Assembly: GCF_902459705.1 (NCBI RefSeq) | Contig: NZ_CABPRU010000003.1 | Coordinates: 248,001-312,000 of the forward strand | Origin: Pandoraea terrigena | GTDB lineage: Bacteria > Pseudomonadota > Gammaproteobacteria > Burkholderiales > Burkholderiaceae | Reading direction: 5' to 3' | Length of the DNA stretch: 64,000 nucleotides | Shown: positions 18,001 through 28,459 of the stretch, piece after piece | How the letters are laid out: every line of letters starts with the position of its first letter | Numbering within the stretch: position 1 is the first letter of the stretch | Program-made: the position numbers and the translations under genes | The notes under the pieces: generated by a model | Told to the model about the DNA's origin: nothing | Seen by the model: only the letters and a program-made list of their open reading frames with translations | Databases searched by the model: none

Positions 18001-19878
18001 TTACAGTTTGTCGATGTCCGCCACGCGCCGGCCTGCCAGCGCTGCGCGGATGCTCTTGTCCATGCGGCGTGCGGCAAACGCATCGGTCGCGTGCGAGAGC
18101 GTTTCGGTCGCCGTCTTGATGGCGAGCTGATCGTCGCCGGACGCCTTCTGGCGCAAGTCGGCCAACAAGCCGTCGATCTGCGCGCGCTCGTCGGCATCGA
18201 GCAGTTCCGGGTCGGCCTGCAAGGCGCTGTCGATGGCCACCAGCAGACGCTCGGCTTCCACTTGCTGCTCGCGCAGCGCGCGCGCTCGCATATCCGCCTC
18301 GGCCGAGCCGAAGCTGTCCTGCAGCATCCGCGAAATATCGTCGTCCGCCAGACCGTACGACGGCTTGACTTCGATGGAGGCTGCCACGCCCGAGTGCAGT
18401 TCCTGCGCGGAGACGGAGAGCAGCCCGTCCGCGTCGACCTGGTACGTCACGCGAATACGCGCCGCGCCGGCCGTCATCGGCGGAATGCCGCGCAACTCGA
18501 ACCGGGCCAGCGACCGGCAATCGGATGCCAGCTCGCGCTCGCCTTGCAGCACGTGAACGGCCATCGCCGTCTGGCCGTCCTTGAACGTGGTGAACTCCTG
18601 CGCACGCGCCACGGGAATCGTGGCGTTGCGCGGAATGATTTTCTCGACGAGGCCGCCCATCGTCTCGACGCCGAGCGACAGCGGGATCACGTCGAGCAGC
18701 AGCCAGTCGCCACCTTCGGCCTGGTTGCCGGCCAGCAGGTTGGCCTGTATGGCGGCGCCGAGTGCCACCACCTGATCCGGGTCGAGATCGGTCAGCGGTT
18801 CGCGCCCGAAGAAGCTCGCCACGGCCGCGCGCACTTGCGGCATGCGCGTGGCCCCGCCGACGAGCACAACGCCCTTGACGTCTTCCGGGCCCATGCCCGC
18901 GTCGCGCAGCGCCTTGCGCATCGGGCCGATCGTGCGTTGCACGAGCGGTGCGCCCAGCGCCGTGAATTGCTCGCGCGTGAGGGCCAACGCGAAATTGCGT
19001 CCACCGGACAGCGGGAGTGCGATCGTTGTTTGCGCGGCGTCGGTCAACGCTTCCTTGGCGGTGCGCGCGTGATCGAGCAAGCCGCGCACGTCCTCAGGCG
19101 TGAGCGAGGCCGCGTCGAGACCGGCCGCCGCCACCGCCCAGCGGTAGATCGCCTGATCGAAGTCGTCGCCGCCGAGCGCGGAATCGCCCCCCGCCGCGAG
19201 CACTTCGAACACGCCCTTCGTCAGGCGCAGGATCGAAATATCGAACGTACCGCCGCCCAGATCGTAGACCGCGTAAAGCCCTTCCGCCGCATTGTCGAGA
19301 CCGTAGGCAATCGCCGCCGCCGTCGGCTCATTGAGCAGGCGCAGCACGTTCAGGCCGGCCAGACGCGCGGCGTCCTTCGTGGCCTGACGCTGCGCGTCGT
19401 CGAAGTAAGCGGGCACGGTAATCACCGCGCCCACCAGATCGTCGCCGAGCGTATCTTCGGCGCGCTGACGCAACGTGGCGAGAATTTCGGCGGACACTTC
19501 CACCGGGCTCTTGACGCCACCGGCGGTCGTCATCTGCACCATCCCTGGCGCATCGACGAAATCGTATGGCGCGTTGTCGGCATGGGCGACATCGGCCAAG
19601 CCCCGGCCCATGAAGCGCTTGACGGAGACGATCGTGTTGCGCGGATCGCTGGCGGCGGCGGCACGGGCGTCGTAGCCGATCTGGGTGCGGGGACCGCCCA
19701 GATAGCGCACGACGGACGGCAGCAGCACGCGGCCCTGTTCGTCCGGGAGCACTTCGGCCACGCCGCTACGTACGGAGGCCACGAGCGAATGCGTCGTGCC
19801 CAGGTCGATGCCCACGGCGAGCCGCCGCTGGTGCGGCGCGGGGGACATGCCGGGTTCGGAAATTTGCAGAAGGGCCAT
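18001..19878 (-). CDS. hscA: Fe-S biogenesis chaperone HscA (Hsp70 family)
   Basis: A 625-residue Hsp70-type chaperone that, with HscB, releases the cluster from IscU. The nucleotide-binding domain carries [10 protein letters not shown] near residue 22, [28 protein letters not shown] and [11 protein letters not shown]. The substrate-binding domain follows from about residue 390. ATG 19878 gives the usual short N-terminal lead ([10 protein letters not shown]); an upstream in-frame start adds Arg-rich sequence. It is downstream of hscB by 86 bases. Confidence 0.96.
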   Translation of the reverse strand: MALLQISEPGMSPAPHQRRLAVGIDLGTTHSLVASVRSGVAEVLPDEQGRVLLPSVVRYLGGPRTQIGYDARAAAASDPRNTIVSVKRFMGRGLADVAHADNAPYDFVDAPGMVQMTTAGGVKSPVEVSAEILATLRQRAEDTLGDDLVGAVITVPAYFDDAQRQATKDAARLAGLNVLRLLNEPTAAAIAYGLDNAAEGLYAVYDLGGGTFDISILRLTKGVFEVLAAGGDSALGGDDFDQAIYRWAVAAAGLDAASLTPEDVRGLLDHARTAKEALTDAAQTTIALPLSGGRNFALALTREQFTALGAPLVQRTIGPMRKALRDAGMGPEDVKGVVLVGGATRMPQVRAAVASFFGREPLTDLDPDQVVALGAAIQANLLAGNQAEGGDWLLLDVIPLSLGVETMGGLVEKIIPRNATIPVARAQEFTTFKDGQTAMAVHVLQGERELASDCRSLARFELRGIPPMTAGAARIRVTYQVDADGLLSVSAQELHSGVAASIEVKPSYGLADDDISRMLQDSFGSAEADMRARALREQQVEAERLLVAIDSALQADPELLDADERAQIDGLLADLRQKASGDDQLAIKTATETLSHATDAFAARRMDKSIRAALAGRRVADIDKL

Positions 19879-19964
19879 GACTTTGCAATGCGGGCGACGC
19901 GCTCGCGCGCGCACCCTGTTCTCAAGCAGTTCTCAATGACATGTGACGGCGCCGCACCGGGCCG

Positions 19965-20495
19965 TCACGCGTTTTCCAGCATTTCGATGCGCTGCGCGAT
20001 GTCGTCGTCGGCGCGCGCAATGAACATCAGTTGCCGCACGGCTTCGGCCGCCGGCTGCCACGCGTGGCTCTCCAGCCAGTCGCCCAGCTTGGCGAGCCGC
20101 ACACGCCGATCGTCGCGCAACGACGTGGCAAGCGCCTCCAGAGCGCCAATATTGCGCGCGGCAACGGCGTCGTCGATGGCTTCACGCCACTCCATCTGCT
20201 GCATCAGGAAATCGGGGGCCATCGCAGTGTTGTTCTCCGCGCCCACATCGATGCCTTGCAGCGTGAGCAGGTACGTCGCGCGTTGCAGCGGGTCGCGCAG
20301 CGTGCGGTAGGCCGCGTTCGCCTGCGCGGCCCATTGCATGGCCACGCGGCGCTCGGCATCGCTCGCACTCGCGAATCGATCCGGATGCACGCGTGATTGC
20401 ACGGCCCGGTACGCGGCGTCGAGCGCCTCGCTGTCGAGCGCAAAGCGCTGCGGCAGATCGAACAGCGTGAAGTAGTTGTCAGTCAATGCACTCAT
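19965..20495 (-). CDS. hscB: Fe-S biogenesis co-chaperone HscB
   Basis: A 176-residue J-domain protein that delivers IscU to HscA. The J domain occupies residues 1-80 with the HPD motif (SRVHPDRFA), and the C-terminal three-helix IscU-binding domain follows. ATG 20495 gives [15 protein letters not shown], the standard beginning. The open frame further upstream crosses an apparent terminator and is not coding. Confidence 0.95.
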   Translation of the reverse strand: MSALTDNYFTLFDLPQRFALDSEALDAAYRAVQSRVHPDRFASASDAERRVAMQWAAQANAAYRTLRDPLQRATYLLTLQGIDVGAENNTAMAPDFLMQQMEWREAIDDAVAARNIGALEALATSLRDDRRVRLAKLGDWLESHAWQPAAEAVRQLMFIARADDDIAQRIEMLENA

Positions 20496-20575
20496 CGCGC
20501 ACTCATCATCCATCTCGGGCGTCGATGGCATGGCGCGTCGCGTGCTTCGCGCCATGCCATCCGCCTTCGGCCCGT

Positions 20576-20596
20576 AAAAAAAGCGGCTCGCGCCGC
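20576..20596 (-). terminator. Intrinsic terminator inside the isc operon
   Basis: Reading the minus strand: stem GCGGC/GCCGC with a four-base loop followed by seven T. It lies about 100 bases after the DUF3565 gene and 80 bases before hscB. It may let iscR-S-U-A be expressed above hscBA-fdx-iscX, or hscB may have its own promoter. Confidence 0.6.
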
Positions 20597-20693
20597 CTGG
20601 TTGCCTACGCTGCTGCTGTGCTGCCGAACCGTTCGCGTATCCGGCGACCGATCCAACGGCCACGTCTGCCGCCGCCGTACGGAGGCGCCCGCC

Positions 20694-20939
20694 TCATGCA
20701 TCGGGCGGCTCACCACGCTCGCATTTGCGGCAGCGCAACTGGCGACCGACCATCGCGTCGCGGCCCGCCGCGCTTTGCGTCCACGTCCGGATCTGCCACG
20801 GGGGAAGATGCCGGACATGTTGCCCGTGCCCGCACGCCAGCCGCGCGACCCATTGGCCTTCGTCGTCCTGCCGGAACCCGACGATCTCACGCAACGGCGC
20901 GGCGTCAGATGCGGAACGACTCGCCGCAGCCGCACTCAT
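20694..20939 (-). CDS. DUF3565 protein, putative zinc-binding
   Basis: An 81-residue protein of the DUF3565 family. The core [20 protein letters not shown], then QHVRHLPPW and a C-terminal C-x2-C (LRCRKC), suggests a Cys/His metal site. Its ATG lies inside the end of iscA (35-base overlap), so its first dozen codons double as iscA sequence in another frame. Function unknown; its position in an Fe-S operon hints at a metal-related role, which is inference. Confidence 0.85.
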   Translation of the reverse strand: MSAAAASRSASDAAPLREIVGFRQDDEGQWVARLACGHGQHVRHLPPWQIRTWTQSAAGRDAMVGRQLRCRKCERGEPPDA

Positions 20940-21228
20940 CCTTGACGTTCGGATTGTTGAAGCGGAACCCTTCGTTCAAGCCTTCGCGCGCGAAGTCCAG
21001 CTCGGTGCCGTCAATGTACGGCAGGCTCTTCGGATCGACGATCACCTTCACGCCGTGGCTCTCGAAGACCGTATCCTCGCCCGCCACTTCGTCGGCGTAT
21101 TCCAGCTTGTAGGCCAGGCCCGAGCAGCCGGTCGTCTTCACGCCCAGCCGCAGGCCCACGCCCTTGCCGCGCCGCGTCAGATAACGCGAAACGTGCTGCG
21201 CGGCCTTCTCGGTCAATGTAATGGCCAT
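20905..21228 (-). CDS. iscA: Iron-sulfur assembly carrier IscA
   Basis: A 107-residue A-type carrier protein. The three cluster-binding cysteines are Cys35 (TTGCSGLAY) and Cys99/Cys101 (ECGCGESF). It lies directly after iscU in the operon, which favours IscA over ErpA. The start [10 protein letters not shown] at ATG 21228 is standard. Confidence 0.95.
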   Translation of the reverse strand: MAITLTEKAAQHVSRYLTRRGKGVGLRLGVKTTGCSGLAYKLEYADEVAGEDTVFESHGVKVIVDPKSLPYIDGTELDFAREGLNEGFRFNNPNVKDECGCGESFRI

Positions 21229-21259
21229 GGTTGCCTGATTCCTTTATCCGTCGTGCCGC

Positions 21260-21667
21260 TCAGGCAGCCTTGGCCGGCTCGGCCGCCTGGCCGTGCTTCT
21301 GCTTGTAGTCGGCCACGGCGGCCTTGATGGCGTCTTCGGCCAGGATCGAGCAGTGAATCTTCACCGGCGGCAGCGCCAGTTCCTGCGCGATCTGCGTGTT
21401 CTTGATATCGAGCGCCTGATCGAGCGTCTTGCCCTTGACCCACTCGGTAACCAGCGACGACGACGCAATCGCCGATCCGCAGCCGTAGGTCTTGAACTTG
21501 GCGTCTTCAATCACGCCGGCTTCGTTTACGCGAATCTGCAGCTTCATGACGTCGCCGCAGGCCGGTGCGCCGACCATGCCCGTGCCGACGGCATCATCGC
21601 CCTTTTCGAATGAACCGACGTTGCGCGGGTTCTCGTAGTGATCCAGAACTTCCTTGCTATAAGACAT
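21260..21667 (-). CDS. iscU: Fe-S cluster scaffold IscU
   Basis: A 135-residue scaffold on which clusters are built from IscS-derived sulfur. Ligands Cys37 (GAPACGDVM), Cys63 (TYGCGSA) and Cys106 (KIHCSIL) are present, with Asp39 and the HscA-recognition LPPVK at about 99-103. It starts 18 bases after the iscS stop. Confidence 0.97.
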   Translation of the reverse strand: MSYSKEVLDHYENPRNVGSFEKGDDAVGTGMVGAPACGDVMKLQIRVNEAGVIEDAKFKTYGCGSAIASSSLVTEWVKGKTLDQALDIKNTQIAQELALPPVKIHCSILAEDAIKAAVADYKQKHGQAAEPAKAA

Positions 21668-21685
21668 GGCTAACTCCTTGAATGC

Positions 21686-22909
21686 TCAGTGTGCGGCCCA
21701 CTGGATCGAATTCAGATCGACCCCGTCCTTGTACATTTCCCACAGCGGCGACAGATCGCGCAGCTTGCCGATCTTGGCCTTGAGCAGTTCGACCACGTAG
21801 TCGACTTCCTGCTCGGTCGTGAAACGCCCCACGGTGAAGCGAATCGAGCTGTGCGCCAGTTCGTCGTTGCGACCCAGCGCACGCAATACGTACGAAGGCT
21901 CGAGCGAGGCGGACGTGCACGCCGAACCCGACGACACCGCCACATCCTTGATCGCCATGATCAGCGACTCGCCTTCGACAAAATTGAAGCTGATGTTCAG
22001 GTTGTGCGGCACACGCTGTTCCATGTCGCCGTTCACATACACTTCTTCCATTTCCGTCAGACCGCGCAGCAGGCGGTCGCGCAGCATGCGCACGCGCTCG
22101 TTTTCCGTCGCCATCTCTTCGCGCGCCAGGCGAAACGCCTCGCCCATGCCCACGATCTGGTGCGTGGCGAGCGTGCCCGAACGCATGCCGCGCTCGTGAC
22201 CGCCGCCGTGAATCTGTGCCTCGATGCGCACACGCGGCTTGCGACGCACGTACAGCGCGCCGATGCCCTTCGGGCCATACGTCTTGTGCGCCGAGAACGA
22301 CATCAGGTCGACCTTCAGCCGGGCCAGGTCGATCGGCATCTTGCCGGTGGCCTGTGCGGCGTCCACGTGGAAGATGATGCCCTTCTCGCGGCAGATCTCA
22401 CCGATCGTCTCGATGTCCTGGATCACACCGATCTCGTTGTTCACGGCCATGACCGACACGAGGATCGTGTCCGGACGCAGGGCGGCCTTGAAGACGTCCA
22501 GATCGAGCAGACCGTCGTCCTTGACGTCCAGATACGTGACTTCGAAGCCTTCGCGCTCCAGCTCACGCGTCGTGTCGAGTACCGCCTTGTGCTCGGTCTT
22601 CACCGTGACGATGTGCTTGCCCTTGCCCTGGTAAAAGTGTGCCGCGCCCTTGATGGCGAGGTTGTTCGACTCGGTCGCGCCCGACGTCCAGACGATTTCT
22701 CGCGGATCGGCGTTCACCAGCTTGGCAACTTCCTCGCGCGCCTCTTCCACGGCTTGCTCGGCGGCCCAGCCAAACGAGTGGCTGCGCGATGCCGGGTTGC
22801 CGAATTGCTCGCGCAGGTACGGCAACATCTTGTCCACGACGCGCGGGTCAATCGGCGTCGTGGCGCTGTAATCCATGTAGATGGGGAGGTTGAGGGTGTC
22901 GTTTTTCAT
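21686..22909 (-). CDS. iscS: Cysteine desulfurase IscS
   Basis: A 407-residue PLP enzyme that removes sulfur from cysteine as a persulfide and feeds IscU, thiamine and tRNA thiolation pathways. The PLP lysine is in [12 protein letters not shown], and the mobile-loop cysteine in [17 protein letters not shown]. The open frame continues far upstream into iscR antisense-like sequence, but [18 protein letters not shown] at ATG 22909 is the natural start. It lies 31 bases after iscR. Confidence 0.97.
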   Translation of the reverse strand: MKNDTLNLPIYMDYSATTPIDPRVVDKMLPYLREQFGNPASRSHSFGWAAEQAVEEAREEVAKLVNADPREIVWTSGATESNNLAIKGAAHFYQGKGKHIVTVKTEHKAVLDTTRELEREGFEVTYLDVKDDGLLDLDVFKAALRPDTILVSVMAVNNEIGVIQDIETIGEICREKGIIFHVDAAQATGKMPIDLARLKVDLMSFSAHKTYGPKGIGALYVRRKPRVRIEAQIHGGGHERGMRSGTLATHQIVGMGEAFRLAREEMATENERVRMLRDRLLRGLTEMEEVYVNGDMEQRVPHNLNISFNFVEGESLIMAIKDVAVSSGSACTSASLEPSYVLRALGRNDELAHSSIRFTVGRFTTEQEVDYVVELLKAKIGKLRDLSPLWEMYKDGVDLNSIQWAAH

Positions 22910-22940
22910 GGGGTGCTCCAGGATCGTGCCGTGGCGCCAG

Positions 22941-23468
22941 TTAGGACCGGGCCATATCGAAGACCGAATTGGGAATGCGCGCGGCAATGGTCTGGTTGGA
23001 CGTGCCGGACTCGCGCGTGTCGCGCAGCACGGCCTGCTGGGCCTGCTTGCTGCGCTGCTGCTCGACGAGGTCGCGCAGCGAAACCGAATCGAGATACTCG
23101 ACCATTTTCTGGTTGAGCGTCGCCCACAACTCATGCGTCATGCAGTGGCCGCGATGGCCGTCTTCGCCTTTTTCGCAATTGCCCTTGCTGCCGCACTGCG
23201 TGGCGTCGAGCGGCTCGTCGACCGCGATGATGATGTCCGCGACCGTCACCTCTTCCGCGCGCCGCGCCAGGCTGTATCCGCCGCCCGGCCCGCGCACGCT
23301 TTCCACGATCTCGTGGCGGCGCAGCTTGCCGAACAACTGTTCCAGGTAAGAGAGGGAAATCCGCTGACGCTGACTAATGCCCGCAAGCGTCACGGGACCC
23401 GCGTCCTGGCGCATGGCCAGGTCGATCATCGCCGTAACGGCGAAACGGCCTTTCGTGGTAAGTCTCAT
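22941..23468 (-). CDS. iscR: Iron-sulfur-responsive Rrf2 regulator IscR
   Basis: A 175-residue Rrf2-family repressor that senses Fe-S status through its own [2Fe-2S] cluster and controls the isc operon. The winged helix (about 1-75) begins [18 protein letters not shown]. Candidate cluster ligands are Cys92, Cys98 and Cys109. The spacing between the last two is longer than in E. coli IscR (Cys92/98/104) because of a GEDGHRGH insertion. An IscR-box promoter is directly upstream. Confidence 0.96.
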   Translation of the reverse strand: MRLTTKGRFAVTAMIDLAMRQDAGPVTLAGISQRQRISLSYLEQLFGKLRRHEIVESVRGPGGGYSLARRAEEVTVADIIIAVDEPLDATQCGSKGNCEKGEDGHRGHCMTHELWATLNQKMVEYLDSVSLRDLVEQQRSKQAQQAVLRDTRESGTSNQTIAARIPNSVFDMARS

Positions 23469-23484
23469 GATGATGCTGGGGATT

Positions 23485-23532
23485 AATCTCGACTATTTTC
23501 GTCAAGTATAAATTCCCTACGAATTCAGTCAA
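23485..23532 (-). promoter_or_regulatory. iscR promoter with type 1 IscR box
   Basis: On the minus strand: -35 TTGACT (23527-23532), 16-base spacer, -10 TATACT (23505-23510). The sequence ATACTTGACG-AAAATAGTCG (within 23485-23509) matches the type 1 IscR pattern and overlaps the -10 and start region, as expected for autorepression. Confidence 0.8.
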
Positions 23533-23584
23533 GTACTTCTGGCCCATTTTTTGCGAAAGTTCCTTCGCTCGCTTGGGAATTTTG

Positions 23585-25693
23585 CTAATTTTCGGGACGC
23601 GCTTCCGCCTGCGGGGGGCGCAGGGGGAATAGCAGCACCAGAGGATTGCGCAGCACGGCGCGCCAGAGGGCGCGGTGGATTTGCCGGCGGTCGCCCAGTC
23701 GCAGGGGACGCGATCTGAGCGCCATGTGGAAGGCTAACGCAAAACTCACGCCGACGTTGAGCAGCGCCATCGACCCGACACCGGCCACGGCCAGCCAGAG
23801 CACCGGATCGCGCAGCACCGGCATGCCCAGCACGCCGATCGACGTTGCGATCGCGCCGGTCGACAGCGTCACGTGACGCACCTCGAACGGCAGCGCGAAC
23901 GCCGTCAGCACCGCCGGCACGAGCCCCAGCATGAAGCCGAGCGTCAGATTCCCGAGCACCGGCGCGATGTGACGGCGGCACGCCTCCGCCAGCCGCGCCG
24001 CCCCGTTACGACCGAGGACGAAGCGCAGACGCCGGTTGTAGGCCAGGACATCCCCGATGCCGTGCAGCGCAAACCAGTTGTCGGCCCAGCCCGAAATCAG
24101 GCTGGAGAACCATAACAGCACCGCCGTCATGGCCGCAAACACGGGGGTGATGCCCAGAATCGAGAACGAATTGAGCGTCGCCTGCGCCTTTTCCGGCGGG
24201 ATCGTGTTCATGCCGAGCGCCGCCGACACCGTCCACTGCACCAGCAGGCAGAATGGGAACACCACCGCCAGATTGCCGAAGATGGCGGCCGCTTGCGTAC
24301 GCACGAGAGCGATGACCTCGCCCACGAAGGCATCCATGCCGGCGGGTGTGTCGACATCGTCGAGCTTGCGGGCAATGGCCGGCGCCGTCATGGCCGGCTG
24401 TTTGGTCGCGAGCGTGAAATGGCAGAAGTGCATGAACAGGAAGCAGAGCGCGTAGTTGGCCCCGGCCAGAAAGCCTTCGACGACGGTCGGCAGGTGCGCG
24501 CTCGCGATCAGGAACTTGGCGTAGACGGTCACGACCGTCACCAGCCCGCCGCCGCAAGCCATCTTCAGCATGGTGAAGTACTCGCTGCGGTTGCGGGCGA
24601 TGTAATGCTCCCCCGTCTCGGCGCTGCGCTCGACGACCTTGCGCGCGAGCAACCCGAACGAAGTGCGCGCCAGTTCGCCCACGCTTTGGCTGGCCCGGTT
24701 CGCACGCACCAGGTCGGCGAGGAGCTGCACCTGCGCCGCGGCGCGATCGCCACGCTCGCCGCGCGTCAGCCACGCTTCGAGCAGCCGTTCGAGCCGACGG
24801 ATCCGCGTCTTGGTGCGTTCGACCTGGAACACGATATCCACGCTCACGCCATTCTCGTCCAGGTGGGCGTAGACCTGGCGTGCCGCGCGCGAGCAGTCGT
24901 CGATCAGCGCGCGAAACACGTTGATCTGCTGTACGAAGTGCTGTGACGGTGGAGCGCCGCGCGCGAACGCCTGCCCGGCCGATTCAAGCGACTGCATGGC
25001 GCGCCCAAGCTGGTAAAACGGCGATTCGGTGGCGCGCGGATACGTCAGGCGCGAGCGCACCGCCTGCGACAGCCCGGTCGAGGCAATCTGATCGACGAGA
25101 TGATGCATGGCGACGAGCAGATCTTCGCCGAACGGATTCCAGTCGGCGTCGCCCGCCTCGTCTTCGCCCTCATGCAGCAGGGCGATGAGATCGGCCAGCA
25201 GGTCCGGCGGCATCGCGGCGATCCAGTCGGCAGCGTCGCCATCGGGGAACATCAACGTGCACAACGCCGAGAGATCGCGTCGCGTCGGCGGTGGCGGGAT
25301 CAGCGCCGTCTCGATGCGCTCGACCAACGCGCCCCAGAATCCCGGACGCACCGGCATGCCGGTATCGCACAACAGCGAAATGGCATCACTCTCGGCGACG
25401 ACGCTACGCAGCGTGCGCGCCACCGGGAGTCGCCATGCGGGGTTGCGCTCGAGCATCTGCAGCAGATAGCGCAGCCGCGTGTGCGGACGGTAGCGTGCCG
25501 CTTCGCCCGCCCCGCGCGCCACGTTGACGAGCGCGCCGCGCTTTTGCACCCAGTGCGCCAATTCGATCAGCCATTGGTTTCGGACGGCCAGCGGCGCCGC
25601 CGGATCGGCATGCGCGAGCAGTTCGTCGAGCTGATGGCCGGCATGACGCGAGGCGCGCCACTTACGCCAGTACGAAATGAGCGAGTTGAACAT
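23585..25693 (-). CDS. COG4389 'site-specific recombinase' membrane protein
   Basis: A 702-residue protein of the family historically called Gcr or 'site-specific recombinase'. I see no tyrosine- or serine-recombinase active site. The C-terminal half has several clear membrane segments (for example CFLFMHFCHFTLA, IFGNLAVVFPFCLL, ITPVFAAMTAVLLWF and LGNLTLGFMLGLVPAVL), while the N-terminal half is soluble and helical. The recombinase name is therefore doubtful. ATG 25693 (MFNSLISYWRKW) was chosen; an in-frame ATG 51 bases upstream is possible and neither has a clear ribosome-binding site. It sits between the phosphatase and iscR on the same strand. Confidence 0.85.
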   Translation of the reverse strand: MFNSLISYWRKWRASRHAGHQLDELLAHADPAAPLAVRNQWLIELAHWVQKRGALVNVARGAGEAARYRPHTRLRYLLQMLERNPAWRLPVARTLRSVVAESDAISLLCDTGMPVRPGFWGALVERIETALIPPPPTRRDLSALCTLMFPDGDAADWIAAMPPDLLADLIALLHEGEDEAGDADWNPFGEDLLVAMHHLVDQIASTGLSQAVRSRLTYPRATESPFYQLGRAMQSLESAGQAFARGAPPSQHFVQQINVFRALIDDCSRAARQVYAHLDENGVSVDIVFQVERTKTRIRRLERLLEAWLTRGERGDRAAAQVQLLADLVRANRASQSVGELARTSFGLLARKVVERSAETGEHYIARNRSEYFTMLKMACGGGLVTVVTVYAKFLIASAHLPTVVEGFLAGANYALCFLFMHFCHFTLATKQPAMTAPAIARKLDDVDTPAGMDAFVGEVIALVRTQAAAIFGNLAVVFPFCLLVQWTVSAALGMNTIPPEKAQATLNSFSILGITPVFAAMTAVLLWFSSLISGWADNWFALHGIGDVLAYNRRLRFVLGRNGAARLAEACRRHIAPVLGNLTLGFMLGLVPAVLTAFALPFEVRHVTLSTGAIATSIGVLGMPVLRDPVLWLAVAGVGSMALLNVGVSFALAFHMALRSRPLRLGDRRQIHRALWRAVLRNPLVLLFPLRPPQAEARPEN

Positions 25694-25898
25694 CGATGGC
25701 AGACGGGGAAAGAGAGAGGAGAAAAGTCCAGGACTACAGGACATACCGCGCAAACCAGTCTTGCGGCCGAATCGGCGAGAGTGACTCGGTTGTGGGGCGA
25801 ATGATAGCGCCAACGGCGCCTCCCGCGGCACGAGGCGACACCGTGCGGCGCGGTGCGATCGAGCGTATCGCGTCCGCCATGGCCTGCGCCCTCGAGGG

Positions 25899-26375
25899 TC
25901 AGGCGTGCTTTTCCAGATGCGCGAGCAGGCCGTCGAGCCCGTCTTCAATATAGTCGAGCACGGTCTCGAAGCCTTGCGCGCCGCCGTAATACGGGTCGGG
26001 CACTTCGGTGGCGTCATGCCGCGTCGCGAAGTCCATCAGACGCACAATCTTGTGGCGATACTCAGCCGGGCAGCGCGTCATGAGTTCGGCAGCGTTGGCA
26101 TCATCCATCGCCACGATCCATTCGAAGCGCTCGAAGTCGCCGGCTTCGACGCGGCGCGCGCGCAGTGCGCTCAGATCGTAGCCACGCCGCTCGGCGGCGG
26201 CCTGCGTGCGCTCGTCGGGCGCGTGACCGAGGTGATAACTGTGCGTCCCCGCCGAATCGACGACGACCGCGTCAGTGAGCCTGGCCGCGGCCAGCCGGTG
26301 ACGAAAGATGCCGTCGGCGCTGGGGGAGCGGCAAATGTTGCCCATGCAGACGAATAAAACAGACGTGCTTCTCAT
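25899..26375 (-). CDS. Low-molecular-weight protein-tyrosine phosphatase
   Basis: A 158-residue cytoplasmic phosphatase. The P-loop CMGNICRSP gives the catalytic Cys10 and Arg16, and DPYYGG supplies the general-acid Asp. Bacterial members often act on tyrosine kinases of capsule or exopolysaccharide systems, but no such genes are nearby. Its ATG overlaps the uvrB stop by four bases (ATGA), so the two are translationally coupled. Confidence 0.94.
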   Translation of the reverse strand: MRSTSVLFVCMGNICRSPSADGIFRHRLAAARLTDAVVVDSAGTHSYHLGHAPDERTQAAAERRGYDLSALRARRVEAGDFERFEWIVAMDDANAAELMTRCPAEYRHKIVRLMDFATRHDATEVPDPYYGGAQGFETVLDYIEDGLDGLLAHLEKHA

Positions 26376-28459
26376 ACCTTTGGCCCCAACTCCGCTTCGC
26401 TCGCTCCATCGGTCCCGAACACCAGCGCCTTGACGTGCAGCAACTGGTCGCGCACCTTCGCGGCCTTTTCGAACTCCAGGTTGCGGGCATGCTCCTGCAT
26501 CTGCTTCTCGAGCTTCTTGATCTCGCGCGCCAGTTGTTTTTCCGACATGTCCTGGTAATGCGCCTGCTCCTTGGCCTCGGCCAGTTCCGCCTTGGCATCC
26601 TGCGGATCGTAGACACCGTCGATGATGTCCTTGATACGCTTCTTCACCCCCTGCGGCACGATACCGTGCGCCTCGTTGTGCGCCGCCTGCTTGACACGGC
26701 GGCGCTCCGTTTCGCTGATGGCCCGCTTCATCGAATCGGTCATCTTGTCGCCGTAGAGGATGGCCATCCCGTTGACGTTGCGCGCCGCGCGCCCGATGGT
26801 CTGGATCAACGACCGCTCGGCACGCAGGAAACCTTCCTTGTCCGCATCGAGGATCGCCACGAGCGACACCTCCGGAATATCCAGCCCCTCGCGCAGCAAG
26901 TTGATCCCCACCAGCACGTCGAACGCGCCCAGACGCAGATCGCGAATGATCTCCACGCGCTCGACGGTATCGATGTCGCTGTGCAGATAACGGACCTTCA
27001 CGCCGTTATCCGATAGATACTCGGTCAACTGCTCGGCCATGCGCTTCGTGAGCGTGGTCACGAGCACGCGCTCTTGCACGGCCACGCGCTTGTTGATTTC
27101 GGTGAGGACGTCATCGACCTGCGTTTGCGCCGGACGCACGATGATGATCGGGTCGATCAACCCGGTCGGACGCACCACCTGCTCCACCACCTGCCCGGTG
27201 CGCTTCGCCTCGTAATCGGCCGGGGTCGCCGACACGAAGATCGCCTGGCGCATCTTGCGTTCATACTCCGCAAACTTGAGCGGACGGTTGTCGAGCGCCG
27301 ACGGCAGGCGGAAGCCGTAGTTGACGAGGTTCTCCTTGCGCGCCCGGTCGCCGTTGTACATGCCGTTGAACTGCCCGATGAGCACGTGCGATTCGTCGAG
27401 GAACATCAACGCATCGGGCGGCAGGTAGTCGACGAGGGTCGGCGGCGGCTCGCCCGGCGCCGCGCCGGACAAATGCCGCGAATAGTTCTCGATGCCCTTG
27501 CAGAAACCCAGCTCCTGCAACATCTCAAGATCGAAACGCGTGCGCTGCTCAAGGCGCTGCGCCTCGACCAGCTTGCCTTCCTTATAGAAGAAGTCGAGAC
27601 GCTCGCGCAGTTCGTCCTTGATCGTCTCGATGGCGCGCAGCACCGTATCGCGCGGCGTCACGTAGTGAGACGACGGGTAGACCGTGAAGCGCGGCACCTT
27701 CTGCCGCACCCGCCCCGTGAGCGGATCGAAGAGTTGCAGCGTGTCGACTTCGTCGTCGAACAGGTCCACGCGCAACGCCAGTTCGGCATGTTCCGCGGGG
27801 AAGATGTCGATGGTGTCGCCACGCACGCGGAACGTGCCGCGACCGAAGTCGGTTTCGTTGCGGGTGTACTGCATCGCGATCAGGCGCGCGATGATCTCGC
27901 GCTGGCCCAGCTTGTCGCCCTGCCGAACCGTCAGAATCATCCGATGGTATTCGCTCGGATTGCCAATACCGTAGATCGCCGAGACGGTCGCCACGATCAC
28001 CACGTCCCGCCGCTCCAGCAAACTCTTCGTCGCCGACAGACGCATCTGCTCGATGTGCTCGTTGACGGACGAATCCTTCTCGATGAAGAGATCACGCTGT
28101 GGAACGTACGCTTCCGGCTGGTAATAATCGTAGTACGAGACGAAGTACTCGACCGCGTTACGTGGGAAGAACTCGCGGAATTCCGAGTAAAGCTGGGCGG
28201 CGAGCGTCTTGTTGGGCGCGAAGACGATGGCCGGGCGGCCAAGGCGTGCCATGACATTCGCCATCGTGAACGTCTTGCCGGAGCCGGTCACGCCGAGCAA
28301 TGTCTGGAAGGCAAGCCCGTCCTCCACCCCCTCGGTCAACTGGGCGATGGCCGTCGGCTGATCGCCGGCCGGCGGAAACGGGCAGTAGAGCTGATAGGGC
28401 GAGTCCGGAAACGTCAGGAACTTGCTTTCGTCGAAATCGTTGTCAGCCGCAGGAGTCAT
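26372..28459 (-). CDS. uvrB: Excinuclease ABC subunit B
   Basis: A 695-residue damage-recognition helicase of nucleotide excision repair. Walker A GVTGSGKT near residue 47, the beta-hairpin region [22 protein letters not shown], and helicase motifs [19 protein letters not shown] and QTIGRAARN are intact. The UVR domain near the C-terminus contacts UvrC. ATG 28459 was chosen; a start at 28495 would add 12 residues. I found no LexA box of the CTG-N10-CAG type in the upstream region. Confidence 0.97.
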   Translation of the reverse strand: MTPAADNDFDESKFLTFPDSPYQLYCPFPPAGDQPTAIAQLTEGVEDGLAFQTLLGVTGSGKTFTMANVMARLGRPAIVFAPNKTLAAQLYSEFREFFPRNAVEYFVSYYDYYQPEAYVPQRDLFIEKDSSVNEHIEQMRLSATKSLLERRDVVIVATVSAIYGIGNPSEYHRMILTVRQGDKLGQREIIARLIAMQYTRNETDFGRGTFRVRGDTIDIFPAEHAELALRVDLFDDEVDTLQLFDPLTGRVRQKVPRFTVYPSSHYVTPRDTVLRAIETIKDELRERLDFFYKEGKLVEAQRLEQRTRFDLEMLQELGFCKGIENYSRHLSGAAPGEPPPTLVDYLPPDALMFLDESHVLIGQFNGMYNGDRARKENLVNYGFRLPSALDNRPLKFAEYERKMRQAIFVSATPADYEAKRTGQVVEQVVRPTGLIDPIIIVRPAQTQVDDVLTEINKRVAVQERVLVTTLTKRMAEQLTEYLSDNGVKVRYLHSDIDTVERVEIIRDLRLGAFDVLVGINLLREGLDIPEVSLVAILDADKEGFLRAERSLIQTIGRAARNVNGMAILYGDKMTDSMKRAISETERRRVKQAAHNEAHGIVPQGVKKRIKDIIDGVYDPQDAKAELAEAKEQAHYQDMSEKQLAREIKKLEKQMQEHARNLEFEKAAKVRDQLLHVKALVFGTDGASEAELGPKV

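Noticed and set aside
17992-20310. 772-codon plus-strand frame opposite hscA and hscB
   Set aside because: Shadow of the isc operon genes; no signature or ribosome-binding site, and its composition is that of reverse-complement coding sequence.
21689-23116. 475-codon plus-strand frame opposite iscS
   Set aside because: Shadow frame of iscS; no recognisable domain.
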